A stretch of 64,000 bases of DNA from NCBI RefSeq assembly GCF_039534165.1, contig NZ_BAAAUX010000011.1, forward strand, positions 434,001 to 498,000. Direction: 5' to 3'. The notes under the pieces were generated by a model. It saw only the letters and a program-made list of their open reading frames with translations. It was not told where the DNA came from and searched no databases. This document shows, piece by piece, positions 8,686 through 17,215 of the stretch (the stretch's first letter is position 1; the number at the start of each line of letters is the position of its first letter). Position numbers and translations under genes: made by a program. Source of the DNA: Saccharopolyspora_D taberi (GTDB lineage: Bacteria; Actinomycetota; Actinomycetes; Mycobacteriales; Pseudonocardiaceae).

Positions 8686-10248
8686 TCAGCGGGGAGCGGC
8701 GGCCCCGCTGCCCCGGATGAGGTCGGCGGCCTTCTCCGCGACCATGATCGTGGGCGCATTGGTGTTCCCGCGCGGCACGGTCGGGAACACCGAGGCATCG
8801 GCGACGCGCAGGCCCGCCACGTCGAACACGCGCAGCTCGGGGTCGACCACCGCGCCGATCGCGCACGTCGACGTCGGGTGGTACAGCGTCTGCCCGGACC
8901 GCTTGGCCCAGGCGAGGATTTCCGCGTCCGACTCCGGCGCGTCGAACGTCCCCGTCGCCACCTCCGCCACCGCCGGCTGCGCCGCGATCTCCAGCGCGAT
9001 CCGGATTCCGGCGACGATGCAGTCCCGGTCCTCGGCCGTGGTCAGGTGGTTGTGCACGATCCGGGGCGCGACGTCCGGGCGCGGGGACCGCAGTGTCACC
9101 GCGCCACGGCTGGTCGGGGCAAGCACGCACGGGCCGAAGGCGAAGCCGTGCTCGGTGACCGGGCCAAGCCCTTCCTGGTGGAAAAGCACCGGGGCCGCGT
9201 GGAACTGCACATCCGGCGCCTCCAGATCGTCCCGGCTGCGGAAGAAACCCCCGACTTCAGCGAGGTTGGAGGTCAGCGCACCGCGGCCTTCGCTCTGCAG
9301 CAGCGCGGCGTTCTCCGGGCTCGCCGCACTGATCAGCGACTCGACGTCGGTGCGGAAGTTCAACAGCGCCATGTAGTGGTCCTGCATGCCCTGGCCGACC
9401 GGCAGATCGCGCACGACCTCGATGCCGAAGGCCGACAGAGCAGCCGCAGGCCCGATCCCGGACAGCATCAGCAGTTTCGGGGACTCATACGCACCAGCGG
9501 ACAGGATCACCTCGCGCTCAGCCCGGACGACCTCCACCGTGCCGCCGCGCTCGACCTCCACGCTTGTGGCCCGGTCGCCCTCGATCACCACGCGGTGCGC
9601 GCGGGCCGAGGAGAGCACGGTCAGGTTCGGACATTCCAGCGCGGGGTGCAGATAGGCAAGAGCCGTGCTGCAACGCATGCCGCCGCGCTGGGTGAGCTGG
9701 TAGCGCCCGACTCCGAACTGCGTCTCGCCGTTGAAGTCGTCGTTCGCCTTGTACCCGGCCTGTTCCGCGGCCTCCACGAAGGCCGATGCGAGCGGATGCC
9801 CGGACCTGCCGTCGCTGACCGTCAGCGGACCGCCCACGCCGTGGAACTCGTCCTCGCCGCGCTCGTTGTCCTCGGAGCGCCGGAAGTACGGCAGGACATC
9901 GGCGTACGACCACCCCGTGGCCCCAGCCGACGCCCAGGAGTCGTAGTCGGCGCGGTTGCCGCGGATGTAGATCATCGCGTTCATCGAGCTGGAACCGCCG
10001 AACGTCCTGCCCCTGGGCAGGTAGGTGCGCCGCCCGCCGAGACCCGGCTCCGGATCGGAGTCCAGGTCCCAGTCCAGCTCCGACTTGAACAGCTGCGCGA
10101 AGGTGACCGGGACGTGGATCTCCTGCGCGGTGTCGGGCCCGCCCGCCTCGATCACCGCGACCTGGACGCTCGGGTCCTCCGACAACCGCGCCGCCAGCAC
10201 GCAGCCCGCGGATCCGGCACCGACGATGACGTAGTCGTACGTGCTCAT
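8686..10248 (-). CDS. GMC-family FAD-dependent oxidoreductase (choline dehydrogenase-like)
   Basis: 520-residue flavoprotein of the glucose-methanol-choline family. The N terminus YDYVIVGAGSAGCVLAARL is the FAD-binding beta-alpha-beta fold. RGRTFGGSSSMNAMIYIRG is GMC signature 1 and SAGAYESPKLLMLSGIGP is signature 2. LYHPTSTCAIG supplies the active-site His, and the C-terminal VFPTVPRGNTNAPTIMVAEK closes the FAD site. The substrate is unknown; such enzymes oxidise primary alcohols. ATG 10248 has GGAGG ten bases upstream. It lies 194 bases downstream of the hydrolase gene in the same direction and may form the last gene of the MFS-ADH-hydrolase transcript or have its own promoter. Confidence 0.9.
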   Translation of the reverse strand: MSTYDYVIVGAGSAGCVLAARLSEDPSVQVAVIEAGGPDTAQEIHVPVTFAQLFKSELDWDLDSDPEPGLGGRRTYLPRGRTFGGSSSMNAMIYIRGNRADYDSWASAGATGWSYADVLPYFRRSEDNERGEDEFHGVGGPLTVSDGRSGHPLASAFVEAAEQAGYKANDDFNGETQFGVGRYQLTQRGGMRCSTALAYLHPALECPNLTVLSSARAHRVVIEGDRATSVEVERGGTVEVVRAEREVILSAGAYESPKLLMLSGIGPAAALSAFGIEVVRDLPVGQGMQDHYMALLNFRTDVESLISAASPENAALLQSEGRGALTSNLAEVGGFFRSRDDLEAPDVQFHAAPVLFHQEGLGPVTEHGFAFGPCVLAPTSRGAVTLRSPRPDVAPRIVHNHLTTAEDRDCIVAGIRIALEIAAQPAVAEVATGTFDAPESDAEILAWAKRSGQTLYHPTSTCAIGAVVDPELRVFDVAGLRVADASVFPTVPRGNTNAPTIMVAEKAADLIRGSGAAAPR

Positions 10249-10442
10249 TCCGTCTCCTCCGACCGATGCGGTTCCAGGACGCGCCGACGTGCACCAGGAT
10301 CGGGCACGCCAGGCGGCTGGCGAAAGCGACCGGCCGGTTGAACCCGACCCCCGGCCGCCCGCTTGATCGCTGGTGTCGACGCGGCGGCCGGGGTGTCGTC
10401 GGTGAGCGCGGACGCGATGGCCAACCCCGCTCAGCGGCCAGG

Positions 10443-11522
10443 TCACCTCAGGTTGCTCCGGAAGAACGCGGTCAACCTGTCGAAGGGGATGACCTCGACC
10501 CGGTCGTAAAGATCCACGTGACCGGCCCCCGGCACGACCACCAGTTCCTTGGGCTCCGCGGCGAGCCGGTACGCCTCGTCGCTGAACTCCCTGGAATGGG
10601 CGCTCTCGCCGGTGACGAACAGCATCGGGCGGGGAGAGATCGTCTCGATGTCGGCGAACGGGTAGAAGTTCATGAACTTGACGTTGCTCGTGAGCGTGGG
10701 ATGCGTTGTCGTGTTCGGGCTGTGCCCCCTCGCAGTGCGGTAGAAGTCGTAGAACTCGCGCTCGACCGCCGTCGAGTTCTCGTCCAGCTGCTCCGGCGTT
10801 CCGCTGGTGTATTTGGCTTCACCGCCCGCGAACTCCAGATCGCGCTGTTGCGCTGCCTGCGCGAGGACGTCCTTCCGCTGTTCGAGCGTGACGGAGTGGC
10901 GGAGCCCGTTGCGGTTGGCGGCGCCCATGTCGTACATGCTGACCGTCGCGACGGCTTTGATGCGCGGATCGATCTTGGCCGCGCTGATGACGAAGCCCCC
11001 GCTGCCGCAGATCCCGATCGCACCGATCCGCTCACCGTCGACGAAGTTCCGGGTGCGCAGGAAATCCACCGCCGCGCTGAAGTCCTCGGCGTAGATGTCC
11101 GGCGAGACGGCGTTGCGGGGCCGGCCTTCGCTCTCGCCCCAGAAGGACAGATCGAGGGACATGGCGACGAATCCCTGCTCGGCCATCTTCGTGGCGTAGA
11201 GGTTCGCGCTCTGCTCCTTGACCGCGCCCATGGGATGTCCGACGACCATCGCCGGGTTCTTCGCGCCGCGGTCCAGGTCGTTGGGGACGAACAGGTTGCC
11301 CACGACGTTCATCTGGTACTGGTTCCGGAAGGAAACCCGCTCAACGGTCACCCTGTCGCTGGTGTAGAAGTTGTCCGCGCCGCCGGACGTGTCGCCGGGA
11401 GCCAGGACCGCCGCCGCGGCCCGCTCGGAAGGAGCGCAGCCCGTTGCCGCGAGCGCGCCGAGTGCGGCAGTGCCGACCGCGGTCAGCTTGATCAGTCCAC
11501 GCCGTGTGAGACCGGTGTTCAT
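10443..11522 (-). CDS. Exported alpha/beta hydrolase, predicted Tat lipoprotein
   Basis: 359 residues. The N terminus carries TRRGLIK, a twin-arginine motif, and a hydrophobic stretch ending in LAATGC, a lipobox, so it is probably a surface lipoprotein. The hydrolase fold shows GHPMGA early and a nucleophile elbow GICGSGG, where Cys or Ser could be the nucleophile; dienelactone-hydrolase relatives use Cys here. A late Asp/His pair fits VTGESAHSREFSD and PGAGHVDLYDR. Substrate unknown. It lies 28 bases after the alcohol dehydrogenase gene, so it is probably in the same operon. Confidence 0.8.
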   Translation of the reverse strand: MNTGLTRRGLIKLTAVGTAALGALAATGCAPSERAAAAVLAPGDTSGGADNFYTSDRVTVERVSFRNQYQMNVVGNLFVPNDLDRGAKNPAMVVGHPMGAVKEQSANLYATKMAEQGFVAMSLDLSFWGESEGRPRNAVSPDIYAEDFSAAVDFLRTRNFVDGERIGAIGICGSGGFVISAAKIDPRIKAVATVSMYDMGAANRNGLRHSVTLEQRKDVLAQAAQQRDLEFAGGEAKYTSGTPEQLDENSTAVEREFYDFYRTARGHSPNTTTHPTLTSNVKFMNFYPFADIETISPRPMLFVTGESAHSREFSDEAYRLAAEPKELVVVPGAGHVDLYDRVEVIPFDRLTAFFRSNLR

Positions 11523-11550
11523 GTTGGTGCTCCTCCTGGTTCGCGATGGA

Positions 11551-12588
11551 TCAGGGCTTGATGAGGACCTTGAGGGTCTTGCGGTCGGCCATGTCCTGGT
11601 AACCGGCGGGAACCCCGTCGAGGTCGGTCGTGGCGTCGAAGACCTTCCCCGGTTCGATGGCGCCGTCCAGGATCGCGGGCATCAGCTCCTCGGCGTAGGC
11701 GCGGGCCGGAGCGGGACCACCGGCCAGCCGGATGTTGTGCCGGAACAGGCTGGCGAAACCGATCGGCGCCTCCTCGTACTGCGGGACGCCGACGCGGCTG
11801 ATCACGCCACCCGGGCGCACGACCCCGACCGCCTGCTCGTAAGCGGGCATGGTGCCGACGGCTTCGATCACCACGTGCGTCCCATGGCCGCCGGTCAGCT
11901 CGCGGACCCGCTCGATCCCCTCCTCGCCACGGGCCGCCACGACGTCGGTGGCGCCGAACTCGCGGCCGAGGTCGGTTCGCGTCCGGTGGCGTCCCATGAG
12001 GACGATCTGCTCGGCACCGAGCATCTTGGCCGACAGCACGGCCAGCAGACCAACGGCGCCATCGCCGATCACGGTGACCCGGGTGCGCTCGGTGACGCCG
12101 CCCGCCACGGCCGCGTGGTAGCCGGTGCCGAAGACGTCCGAGAGGGTCAGCAGGGACGGCATGAGCGCCGAGTCCGCCGCGACCGGCAGCTTGACCAGCG
12201 TGCCGTCGGCCAGCGGGACGCGCACGGCTTCGGCCTGACCGCCTTCGTCGGGCTCCATGTCCCAGAAAGTGCCGTGGACGCAGGAGGTGTGCAGGCCCTC
12301 CCGGCAGAAATCGCAGGTGCCGTCGGAGAAGGCGAACGGCGCCACGACCAGGTCGCCCTTCGCGAGGGTGCGCACGTCGGAGCCGGTTTCCTCGACGATG
12401 CCGATGAACTCGTGCCCCATCCGCGCGGGACCGTCCACAGGGGACATCGAACCGTAGGGCCACAGATCGCTGCCGCAGACGCAGGACGCGGTGACGCGCA
12501 CCAGCGCGTCAGTGGGCTGCTTGATGACGGAGTCCGGGACGTTCTCGACGCGGACGTCACCGGCGCTGTGCATGAGGGTGGCACGCAT
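11551..12588 (-). CDS. Zinc-dependent alcohol dehydrogenase (MDR family)
   Basis: 345-residue medium-chain dehydrogenase. SCVCGSD and GHEFIG supply catalytic-zinc ligands. CDFCREGLHTSC is the structural-zinc lobe with one of the usual four Cys replaced by Gly. VIGDGAVGLLAVLSAKMLGA is the NAD(P)-binding turn. ATG 12588 follows GGAGAA; a longer upstream frame runs into the MFS gene. It is 23 bases downstream of the MFS gene and 28 bases upstream of the hydrolase, so the three are likely co-transcribed and controlled by the divergent MmyB-type regulator. The alcohol or aldehyde substrate is not evident. Confidence 0.9.
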   Translation of the reverse strand: MRATLMHSAGDVRVENVPDSVIKQPTDALVRVTASCVCGSDLWPYGSMSPVDGPARMGHEFIGIVEETGSDVRTLAKGDLVVAPFAFSDGTCDFCREGLHTSCVHGTFWDMEPDEGGQAEAVRVPLADGTLVKLPVAADSALMPSLLTLSDVFGTGYHAAVAGGVTERTRVTVIGDGAVGLLAVLSAKMLGAEQIVLMGRHRTRTDLGREFGATDVVAARGEEGIERVRELTGGHGTHVVIEAVGTMPAYEQAVGVVRPGGVISRVGVPQYEEAPIGFASLFRHNIRLAGGPAPARAYAEELMPAILDGAIEPGKVFDATTDLDGVPAGYQDMADRKTLKVLIKP

Positions 12589-12611
12589 GAACTGTTCTCC
12601 AATGGTGTTGC

Positions 12612-13829
12612 TCAGCTGGGTGTGCGGCGCCCTCGGACGAGGGCGATGGCGGTTGTGGGGACCAGGGTCAGCGCGGCGATGGCGGTGCCGACCGCGGCGG
12701 GCCCGGTGACCCCGAGCGCGGAGTCGAGGGCGAGGCCCGCGATCCAGGAGCCGACGGCGGTGCCGAGGTTGAACGCCGAGACGGTGAGGGCCGAGCCCAG
12801 CGTCGCCGCCCGGCCCGCGAAGCGGACGGCCAGCGAGATCAGCACCGGGTTGGCGCCGAGCCCGGTGAGCCCGAGCAGGGCGACCAGCACGCCCGTCGAC
12901 GGAGGGTGACCGGGGAGCAGGCACAGCGCCAGCAGCAGGACCGTCGTCGCCCCGGCCGCCCCGATCGTCGTCGCGTGCGGGCGGCTGTCACCGAGGCGAC
13001 CGCCCACGAGGAAGCCCACCAGCGCCCCGGCACCGAATCCGGCGAGCGCCAGCGGCACGAGGCCGGCCTGGAACCCGGCCCGGTCGGTCAGCAGCGGTGC
13101 GATGTAGGAGTACGTCGCCAGCACGCCACCGGTCGTGGTCGCGCAGGCCGCCAGCGCCAGCCACAGGCGGCCCGACCGCAGCCCGGACAGCTCGGACCGG
13201 ACCGACAGCGGCCGGTGGCCGGGCCCGTCGTCGGGGACGTGGCGGGCGATCAGCCCCATCGCCGCCACCGCCAGGACCGCGAGCGCCCAGAACGGTCCCC
13301 GCCAGCCCAGCAGCTGCCCGGCGAACGCACCGAGCGGCACCCCGACGACGTTGGCGAGCATGGCGCCCGAGCCCACGACGCCCAGGGCGCGGGAACTGGC
13401 CGCGGGACCGGCCGCGCGAGCGGCGACCACGTTCGCCACCGCCCAGAACGCGCCCGTCGCCAGCGCCGTCAGGAACCGCGCCGCCAGCAGCAGCGCGAAG
13501 CCGGAGCCGAGCGCGACGACGACGTGCCCGGCGGCGAAGAAGCCGAGCGCCAGCACCAGCGTCAGCCGCCTGGGCAGCCGCAGCGTCAGCATCGCCATCA
13601 GCGGCGCGCCGACGATCATCCCGACCGCGAAGACCGTGATCAGCAGCCCGGCCCTGGCCACGCTCACGTGCAGGTCGCCCGAGATCTCCGGCAGCAGGCC
13701 CGCCACCACGAACTCGGTCGTGCCCATCAGGAACGTGCCCAGTGCCAGCACGTGGACGACCAGCGGCAGCCGGGCCGCGCGGGCTTCCACCGGGACTGGT
13801 GCTTGGAGGAGTCCGCCTCGGGTGCTCAT
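12612..13829 (-). CDS. MFS transporter, DHA1/AraJ-like efflux permease
   Basis: 405-residue twelve-helix protein. LGTFLMGTTEFVVAGLLPEI in helix 1 is typical of the AraJ/Cmr-type DHA1 subgroup. It is followed by the motif A-like stretch LRLPRRLTLVLALG and a motif C-like stretch near GSGAMLANVVGVPLGAFAG. ATG 13829 was chosen because GGAG lies seven bases upstream; two upstream ATGs (13853, 13886) lack a site. It is the first gene of a probable MFS-ADH-hydrolase operon divergent from an MmyB-type regulator, a common arrangement for inducible detoxification loci. Confidence 0.88.
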   Translation of the reverse strand: MSTRGGLLQAPVPVEARAARLPLVVHVLALGTFLMGTTEFVVAGLLPEISGDLHVSVARAGLLITVFAVGMIVGAPLMAMLTLRLPRRLTLVLALGFFAAGHVVVALGSGFALLLAARFLTALATGAFWAVANVVAARAAGPAASSRALGVVGSGAMLANVVGVPLGAFAGQLLGWRGPFWALAVLAVAAMGLIARHVPDDGPGHRPLSVRSELSGLRSGRLWLALAACATTTGGVLATYSYIAPLLTDRAGFQAGLVPLALAGFGAGALVGFLVGGRLGDSRPHATTIGAAGATTVLLLALCLLPGHPPSTGVLVALLGLTGLGANPVLISLAVRFAGRAATLGSALTVSAFNLGTAVGSWIAGLALDSALGVTGPAAVGTAIAALTLVPTTAIALVRGRRTPS

Positions 13830-13963
13830 GCTCGTTCTCCGCGGGATCGCCATCGGTTGACGGCCCCACGAAACCGGCTCCACCATGCGCGGAGAAGGTC
13901 GCGTTTATCGGGGGTAGAAGCTCAACCCCCCTCCGCTGCCACCGCCGACCTACCCTGGCTGAC

Positions 13964-14869
13964 GTGGACGAACAGCCCGGCAATCGCTCCGACATCCGGG
14001 GCTTCCTCGCCAGCAGGCGCGCCAGGATCACCCCGGAGCAGGTCGGGCTGCCCACCAGCGGCCGACGCCGGGTTCCCGGGCTGCGGCGCGAGGAGGTCGC
14101 CGTCCTCGCCGGGGTGAGCACCGACTGGTACACCCGCCTGGAGAAGGGTCACATCAGCGGCGTGTCCGAGGACGTCCTCGCCGCAGTCGCGCAGGCGTTG
14201 CGGCTGGACGAGGACGAGCGGACCTACCTGTTCGACCTGGCCAGGGCCGCCCGGCCCACCCGCCGCGCGCCCTCCCGGCGCAGAGAGGACCGGCTCCCGC
14301 CCCCGGTCCAGTGGCTGCTCGACTCCATGACGATGTCCGCCGGGTTCGTGCGCAACGGCCGCCTGGACGTCGTCGCCACCAACCCGCTGGCCCGGGCCCT
14401 GCACGCGCCGATGTTCGACAGCGACACCACCGACGAGCACGGCCGCGCCAACTTCGCCCGCTACCACTTCCTGGACCCGGGCTCGCACCACTTCTTCGTC
14501 GACTGGGACGACGGTGCCGCGGCCACCGCCGCGCTCCTGCGCGCCGAGGCCGGGCGCGAGCCCCACGACCGGGCGCTGCGCGAGCTCATCGGCGAGCTTT
14601 CCACGCTCAGCCCCGAGTTCCGCACCCTCTGGGCCGCACACGACATCCGCATCCGCCACGACGGCGTCAAGCGGTTGCAGCACCCCGAGGTCGGCCTCCT
14701 GGAACTGACCTACCAGGCGCTGAGGCTGCCCGCGCCGAACCGGGCGGTGCACGAGCTGACCGTCTACACGGCCGAGCCGGGCACCACCTCCGAAGACCGG
14801 CTCAAGCTCCTGTCCAGCTGGGCGGCCACCCAGTTCCCGGCGGCGGAGCCCACCAACCGGCCGCGCTAG
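13964..14869 (+). CDS. XRE/MmyB-type transcriptional regulator
   Basis: 301 residues. The N-terminal HTH has the characteristic RRARITPEQVGLP start, then RRVPGLRREEVAVLAGVSTDWYTRLEKG, which is diagnostic of the MmyB-like group. The C-terminal MmyB ligand-binding (PAS-like) domain runs from about VQWLLDSM to the end. Homologues in Streptomyces sit next to oxidoreductase or transporter genes, from memory of the family. It starts at GTG 13964. The 134-base gap to the divergent MFS operon should contain its operator, but I see no clear palindrome there. Confidence 0.9.
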   Translation: MDEQPGNRSDIRGFLASRRARITPEQVGLPTSGRRRVPGLRREEVAVLAGVSTDWYTRLEKGHISGVSEDVLAAVAQALRLDEDERTYLFDLARAARPTRRAPSRRREDRLPPPVQWLLDSMTMSAGFVRNGRLDVVATNPLARALHAPMFDSDTTDEHGRANFARYHFLDPGSHHFFVDWDDGAAATAALLRAEAGREPHDRALRELIGELSTLSPEFRTLWAAHDIRIRHDGVKRLQHPEVGLLELTYQALRLPAPNRAVHELTVYTAEPGTTSEDRLKLLSSWAATQFPAAEPTNRPR

Positions 14870-14878
14870 ACGCAGCGG

Positions 14879-15061
14879 TCATTCACCCTCGGTCGCCTGG
14901 TCGGTGTGACGCCGGAGTTCACCTTCCGCACGCGGTTCCGGCAGCTGCTCACCGGTCGTCGGCTGCTTGGTGCCGGCCTTGTTCGGCATGTCGGCCTGGT
15001 TCAGCGGGCCCTCCGCTGGTTCGGACGAGTGCTCCCGTGGTGTCTGCTTCTGCTGAGTCAT
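14879..15061 (-). CDS. Small hydrophilic protein, unknown
   Basis: 60-residue, very polar protein rich in Gln, Glu, Pro and Thr (begins MTQQKQTPREHSSEPAEG). No Cys, no membrane segment and no recognisable domain; probably disordered. ATG 15061 is preceded by GGAGG eight bases upstream, which favours a real gene over the overlapping opposite-strand frame. It converges with the MmyB regulator, ending nine bases from it. Function unknown. Confidence 0.5.
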   Translation of the reverse strand: MTQQKQTPREHSSEPAEGPLNQADMPNKAGTKQPTTGEQLPEPRAEGELRRHTDQATEGE

Positions 15062-15289
15062 GACGCCCGCCTCCGACGCGATGAGACCTCCCGCTCTTCT
15101 GTGCTTCCCCGCCTCCGGCGCGGCGAAACGCCCTCGTTCAGCCCGCACGACGACGGCGGCATCTCCACCGGCAGCTGAGCGCGGGCCCAGCCCTTACTAC
15201 TACGGCGCCGCATGCGGATTGATCGTTTACATTCGGTAGTCAGGATCGGGCTGGACAACGGTGACCGCACAGGGAGGTGCAGCCGCACG

Positions 15290-16831
15290 ATGGTTGCCAA
15301 GCAAGCACACCCCGTCCCGACGGCGTCAGGTCGCGCGCGCACCTGGCTCGCGATCGTCCTGGTGCTCGGGATCGGATCCGGCACGGCGGCGGCTGCCCCG
15401 GCAGAGGTCCCGCCGGCGAACGTCCCCTCGATCGAGTGGACCCCATGCGGTGAGGGCAAGGACTGCGCGACCGTCGAAGCACCGCTGGATTACGCGGTCC
15501 CTGAAGGGCAAACGGTGTCGCTGCACCTGACCCGCAGGCGGGCGACCGATCCCGCGAGGCGGATCGGCGTGCTGTTCGTCAATCCCGGCGGTCCGGGCGG
15601 CGGGACGTCGTCCTGGCCGGACAAGGTCGTCGAGCGGGACGTGACGGGTGCGACCGGTGCCCGGTTCGACATCATCGGCATCGACCCGCGCGGTGTCGAG
15701 AAAAGCCGGCCCGGCATCCGCTGCCTCTCGGCCGACGGCTACGCGGCGCAGTGGGCGCAGGCCACCGCCACACCCTCCGACGGGCAGTTCCCACGCGCGG
15801 TCTCGCAGGCCAAGGACTTCAACTCGGCCTGCGCCGGCAACACCGGCGCGCTCCTGCCGCACCTCGGCACCGCCAACGTCGCCAGGGACATGGACTTCGT
15901 GCGCGCGGCGCTCGGCGAGGAGAAGGTCTCCTACCTCGGCCTGTCGTACGGCACCTACATCGGAACCGTCTACGCCAACCTGTTCCCGGACCGGGTGCGG
16001 GCGGTGGCGCTCGACGGCGGCTACGACCCGCACCGCTTCACCAGCGACCCCTACCCGAACGACATGGTCCAGTACCAGGCGGTCGAGGAGTCGCTGAACC
16101 GGTTCCTCGACTGGTGCGCGTCCGATGTGGACAAGTGCGGGTTCGGCCGGGGCAAGCCTGCCGAGGCGTTCCGCGCGGTGCAGGCGGACCTGGACGCGAA
16201 CCCGCTGCGGAACCCCGCAGGCGGGCTGATCGCCAACGGCGCGACCATGACCTTCGCCGTGGTCAGCGCCCTGAACTCGGGCGGACCGGGCTGGGTCCAG
16301 CTCGGCCGGTCACTGGCCAGGGCGCAGGCCAGGGACGCCGGCAGTGATCTCCTCGCGCCGATCTCCGAGGAGGACACGAACTTCTACGCCGCCAACGTCG
16401 CCGTCGAGTGCAACGACCGGATCTTCCCAGGCAGTGTCGACGACGCCGAGGCCGAACTGGCGAAGGAAGCCGAAGCCGGGCCGCTGCTCGGCAACACCGT
16501 CGCCTACGGGCCCCCGAACTACGACCACGGCCACGCACTCGCCTGCCTCCAGTGGCCCGCCGAACGCGACAGCCGCTACCCGGGTCCGTACGACGTGCGC
16601 ACCGAGACGCCGATCCTGGTCGTGGGCACCACGCACGACCCCGACACGCCGTACCAGGACTCGGTGGAACTGGCGAAGACCCTCGGCAACGCGCGGCTGC
16701 TGACCTTCGACGGCGACGGGCACACCGGTTACGGCGGCAGCGAATGCGCACGGGCAGCCGAATACCGGTACCTCCTCGAACTCAAGCTGCCCGAAACCGA
16801 CGTCTGCAAGGACAATCCGCCGCCCGCATGA
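15290..16831 (+). CDS. Secreted alpha/beta hydrolase, TAP-like peptidase (tripeptidyl aminopeptidase type)
   Basis: 513 residues from ATG 15290 (GGGAGG 12 bases upstream). A signal peptide is clear: basic N terminus, hydrophobic core TWLAIVLVLGIGSG, cleavage after AAAAPA. The hydrolase core has FVNPGGPGGG (oxyanion region), GIDPRG, and the nucleophile LGLSYGTYIG. The C-terminal TAP-like segment contains TPILVVGTTHDPDTPY (Asp) and DGDGHTGYGG (His). This layout matches secreted actinomycete aminopeptidases of the SlpD/SlpE/tripeptidyl-aminopeptidase group. It probably releases short peptides extracellularly. Confidence 0.88.
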   Translation: MVAKQAHPVPTASGRARTWLAIVLVLGIGSGTAAAAPAEVPPANVPSIEWTPCGEGKDCATVEAPLDYAVPEGQTVSLHLTRRRATDPARRIGVLFVNPGGPGGGTSSWPDKVVERDVTGATGARFDIIGIDPRGVEKSRPGIRCLSADGYAAQWAQATATPSDGQFPRAVSQAKDFNSACAGNTGALLPHLGTANVARDMDFVRAALGEEKVSYLGLSYGTYIGTVYANLFPDRVRAVALDGGYDPHRFTSDPYPNDMVQYQAVEESLNRFLDWCASDVDKCGFGRGKPAEAFRAVQADLDANPLRNPAGGLIANGATMTFAVVSALNSGGPGWVQLGRSLARAQARDAGSDLLAPISEEDTNFYAANVAVECNDRIFPGSVDDAEAELAKEAEAGPLLGNTVAYGPPNYDHGHALACLQWPAERDSRYPGPYDVRTETPILVVGTTHDPDTPYQDSVELAKTLGNARLLTFDGDGHTGYGGSECARAAEYRYLLELKLPETDVCKDNPPPA

Positions 16832-16885
16832 CCACGGGAACCTCTCGCTCTGCCGGACCGCCGGCCCGCACGCCACGGCGGGGTC

Positions 16886-17106
16886 GCCAAGGGCGCCATG
16901 TACTTCCACTTCCCGAGCAAGGAAGCTCTGGCCAAGGCCGTGATCGACGAGCAGACCGCGGTCGCCGCCCCGCCCAGGTCGAACTCCCGGCTGCAGGACG
17001 CGATCGACCTCTGTCCGGCAACGGGATGTTCACCGGCACGCAGGACCACCTCGACCACGCCGGTCGTCCGCGCTACGCGACCGGGTGGAGGTCCTCGGGC
17101 TGGTAG
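16886..17106 (+). pseudogene. TetR gene relic, gamma-butyrolactone-receptor type
   Basis: The frame at about 16893-17010 reads GAMYFHFPSKEALAKAVIDE and continues to SRLQDAIDLC. This matches the DNA-recognition helix and the following region of ArpA/ScbR-type butyrolactone receptors. The first HTH helices are missing and similarity stops soon after; downstream sequence is out of frame and hits a stop at 17106. Only a fragment remains, in the otherwise empty 384 bases between the peptidase and the CoA-transferase. It suggests an antibiotic-regulatory locus once stood here. Confidence 0.65.
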
Positions 17107-17215
17107 CCGCCGGTCCCGGGTGGAGAAAACTGTCCCTGGAACCGGCGGAGATCTTGACGCAGGATCGAAGGATGAACCGGACAACGCCGTCGCTGGTCGG
17201 CGATGAGGCGGTGCG

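Noticed and set aside
14906..15178. A 90-residue plus-strand gene opposite the small hydrophilic protein
   Set aside because: Basic, Arg/Leu-rich shadow without a ribosome-binding site; the minus-strand frame has GGAGG at proper spacing.
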